Virus record (IMG/VR): IMGVR_UViG_3300028286_000709
Coordinates: 1-24,799 of that record
Origin: a virus
Reading direction: 5' to 3' (one strand)
Length of the DNA stretch: 24,799 nt
Under the pieces are notes generated by a model. It saw nothing but the letters and a program-made list of their open reading frames with translations. It was not told where the DNA came from and did no database searches. Below are positions 23,391-24,799 of the stretch, piece by piece. A program made the position numbers and the translations under genes. The stretch's first letter is position 1. Every line of letters begins with the position of its first letter.

Positions 23391-23918
23391 CTAAGTATTA
23401 GCTTTTTCTACTGTAGCAGAAGGTTCGCCTTCTGTCAAGGGTTCTGTGGGGGATAAGTACTTTAAATTACGTCGGACGTAATCTTCGAGCTCGATACGGG
23501 ACATGGTTTCCAACTTGGAAGGGCTACTTTCGTTCTCTTTGCGAGGCATTTTACTAGCTGCCTCTAACACTAACTTGGCGCAAGAGACTTTTGCACTGGT
23601 GTTAGCAGCGGGGTCCACTAATACCTGCTCCAAAGTATCGAGGGCAATATCGGCCAAGTACTCCAACCTTTCCCTAAACTCTTCCCTGTTTTGAAACCAT
23701 TCTTGGAATCCGGGTAGGGACCACCATTTGGTTAGTCGGCGGTCTTTCTCTACCTGTTGGGCGGCCGTTAAGGTAATGTTGGAGGTATCTACTAGCGTTA
23801 CTTTGTCTGATACCTTGGTCCAGAAGGCAGCTTTTACCCTCCGCATGTCGGGAGTCGGGGTGAAGATGAGGTCAGTTTGGGCCGCCTCTAGTAATTTGCT
23901 GATGTCTTTTAAACTCAT
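23391..23918 (-). CDS. terS: Terminase small subunit (175 aa)
   Basis: TerS recognises the viral DNA end and loads the large subunit. The central block LTKWWSLPGFQEWFQNREEF, with EYLADIALDTLEQVLVDP and SAKVSCAKLVLEAASKMP, matches the pattern of small terminases in environmental phages. The N-terminal part (about 15-60) may hold the DNA-binding domain, and the C-terminus (about 130-175) is acidic and disordered, as expected for a TerL-contacting tail. The ribosome site is poor (GGTAAGAACGAT). It is the first gene behind the structured leader and the promoter at 24386. An 11-bp inverted repeat lies 33 nt before its ATG, where a packaging or operator site could be. Confidence 0.78.
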   Translation of the reverse strand: MSLKDISKLLEAAQTDLIFTPTPDMRRVKAAFWTKVSDKVTLVDTSNITLTAAQQVEKDRRLTKWWSLPGFQEWFQNREEFRERLEYLADIALDTLEQVLVDPAANTSAKVSCAKLVLEAASKMPRKENESSPSKLETMSRIELEDYVRRNLKYLSPTEPLTEGEPSATVEKANT

Positions 23919-23950
23919 ATCGTTCTTACCGTAAACATAGTTGTCCTTGT

Positions 23951-23977
23951 CCTACCTGTACTACTTGTACAGGTAGG
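23951..23977. repeat. Perfect 11-bp inverted repeat before terS
   Basis: CCTACCTGTAC and GTACAGGTAGG are perfect complements around the loop TACTT. There is no T-run on either side, so it is not an intrinsic terminator. It is directly followed by GGTAC-TACTTT-GTACC (23976-23991), and the 14-mer GTACTACTTTGTAC (23977-23990) is shared with the left-end tract. It is a candidate TerS-binding or operator site. Confidence 0.8.
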
Positions 23978-24385
23978 TACTACTTTGTACCGTAACTATT
24001 AGCCCCTGATAAACGGGACGTATCGGTACCTTTTACACCTCATCAGTAACCTACTGGATGAGTTGCTTCTTAGGGGTGTGGCCTACCAAGGCCGCTTTCG
24101 CGACTAGGTGGCTACTTGTTACATGTTGCTAATTAGGACTGGATGCCGCTCTGCTGATTTGAACCCCGGTGGGGCCCCCTGAATCGGAGGAGGGCGGTGA
24201 AAGAATCACTAACCACACCCGACCAGTTCCTAGTTCGCTCTAAGTAACTGTCCCGAATTATCGGCCCGATTCCTGCCTGCAAGGTTGGTACTCTCAGTTT
24301 GATACTGACTCAACAGTGATTCTAACCTCGGTAGCTCGGATTCCAAATAACCCGTTCGAGACGATATTCTCGTCCCTACAATATG

Positions 24386-24414
24386 ACTGTATCACACAAT
24401 AAATGACGTGTCAA
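24386..24414 (-). promoter_or_regulatory. Sigma-70-like promoter for terS unit (TTGACA-N17-TACAGT)
   Basis: TTGACA (24409-24414) starts 1 nt after the TAG of the HNH gene. A 17-nt spacer leads to TACAGT (24386-24391). The start site near 24379 would give an untranslated leader of about 460 nt. This promoter class (consensus -35, 17-nt spacer, variable -10) repeats at 28, 7820, 15709 and 20338. Confidence 0.68.
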
Positions 24415-24799
24415 CTATTTTTCATCACCATCACTGATATCTGATTCGTATCCAGCTTTCTCTAAATAACACTTTGCTATCTTTAGTATTTGTATCCGGA
24501 AATCACTTTCTGCCATCGACATCTTCATCTTATTGCATACACTACAACAAGGTACCACGTTACCGGAAATATAACCCAATGAGGAATCTTTCCTATCAAT
24601 TCCGTTCATTAACGTCTTTACCGTCTTACCGCGGCCGAAATTGGGCTTACTATTGTATATGCGAGGGGAAGCGTTACAGTAAGTACAGTTCTTCTTTATT
24701 AATTGCAAGAATTCTTCAGGACTTAGCCGCCACTCGATACCCCGTTTGACAGCCGACCTAATATATCTGGTATGCTGGACGCGGATGGATTTTGTCCAC
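24415..24799 (-). CDS. HNH endonuclease, partial at window edge (about 128 aa visible)
   Basis: The gene ends at the TAG at 24415. The frame stays open to the window edge, where it begins mid-protein with WTKSIRVQHTRYIRSAVKRG, then IEWRLSPEEFLQLIKK. The TTG at 24708 is therefore not the real start. The visible domain has C-x2-C (CTYC), then NGIDRKDSSLGYISGNVVPCC with SVCNKMK. These are the second zinc cysteines and the N of the beta-beta-alpha-metal fold, in the style of phage HNH nucleases that use an ID-x-x-D variant of the first histidine. HNH proteins next to terminase genes assist cos cleavage in HK97-like phages; others are free-standing homing nucleases. Here the position just ahead of terS and a structured leader supports either. 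Confidence 0.82.
   Translation of the reverse strand, partial: WTKSIRVQHTRYIRSAVKRGIEWRLSPEEFLQLIKKNCTYCNASPRIYNSKPNFGRGKTVKTLMNGIDRKDSSLGYISGNVVPCCSVCNKMKMSMAESDFRIQILKIAKCYLEKAGYESDISDGDEK

Larger units (their letters stand above)
23919..24414 (-). other. Non-coding structured leader before small terminase
   Basis: No plausible gene exists in these 496 bases on either strand. The promoter at 24386-24414 would transcribe nearly all of it. Stems drawn by eye on the RNA strand include a 5-bp hairpin at 24357-24372 just after the start site and a long-range 9-bp pairing with one bulge (24134-24142 with 24223-24232). There is also a GNRA (GAAA) tetraloop stem at 24093-24102, GGCC/GGCC at 24080-24093, a 9-bp stem at 24039-24062 and an 11-bp perfect stem at 23951-23977. 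It also contains GGGGCCCC. It may be a cis packaging (cos/pac) site, a structured RNA, or a regulatory leader. Confidence 0.6.

Noticed and set aside
24151-24180. tRNA-like T-loop GGGGTTCAAATC on the minus strand in the leader
   Set aside because: The five bases on either side do not pair to form a T-stem, and no matching 5' acceptor strand or anticodon arm is found upstream.
24130-24380. Group I intron associated with the HNH gene
   Set aside because: Faint resemblance to core elements (AATCCGAGC, paired TAGG..ACTGG) is present, but the P7 spacing is wrong and no split exon lies downstream; terS is a complete frame.
1-24799. Prophage attachment site or integration module
   Set aside because: No integrase, excisionase, tRNA or flanking direct repeat consistent with att sites was found.

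Overview
This window looks like the virion-morphogenesis half of a tailed double-stranded DNA phage with podovirus-type gene content. It has both terminase subunits, a portal, a scaffold, a major capsid protein, a head-tail adaptor, one very large nozzle/stabilisation-like tail protein and a set of fibre proteins. No sheath, tail-tube or tape-measure gene is visible. There is no ribosomal, metabolic or chromosomal gene, and no integrase or repressor. The host cannot be named. The intrinsic terminators, the many TTGACA/TATAAT-type promoters and a lipobox signal peptide point to a bacterium read by a sigma-70-type polymerase.

Every convincing gene lies on the minus strand, so the transcriptional order runs from high to low coordinates. 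At the right edge is a partial HNH nuclease, followed by a consensus-like promoter and about 470 nt of non-coding, hairpin-rich leader. Then come the small terminase, four small or fibre-like structural genes (including a 503-residue repeat fibre closed by a strong terminator), a new promoter, a small structural gene, the large terminase, a small gene, the portal, an M15 peptidase, another promoter, the scaffold and the major capsid protein. A terminator, a small virion-like protein and a 185-nt structured gap follow. Next are three fibre genes with shared modules, the last carrying a self-cleaving S74 chaperone domain. After another terminator come a lipoprotein, a promoter, an XhlA-like holin, an acidic repeat protein, the adaptor, two small Lys/Arg-rich proteins, a Dps-like ferritin and the 1678-residue tail protein. 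The left 377 bases are non-coding: they hold two leftward promoters, a tandem repeat and a dense GTAC-rich tract.

As a system, the terminases and portal package DNA into a scaffold-built HK97-type head. The adaptor and nozzle close the head and form a short tail. Several paralogous fibres probably give alternative host recognition. The holin and M15 peptidase give lysis but sit about 8 kb apart. The features most worth following up are the Dps-like protein with a complete ferroxidase motif inside the adaptor-tail operon, the structured leader before the small terminase, the second structured gap, the GTAC/GGTACC sequence signature, and a promoter with a palindromic operator-like spacer.
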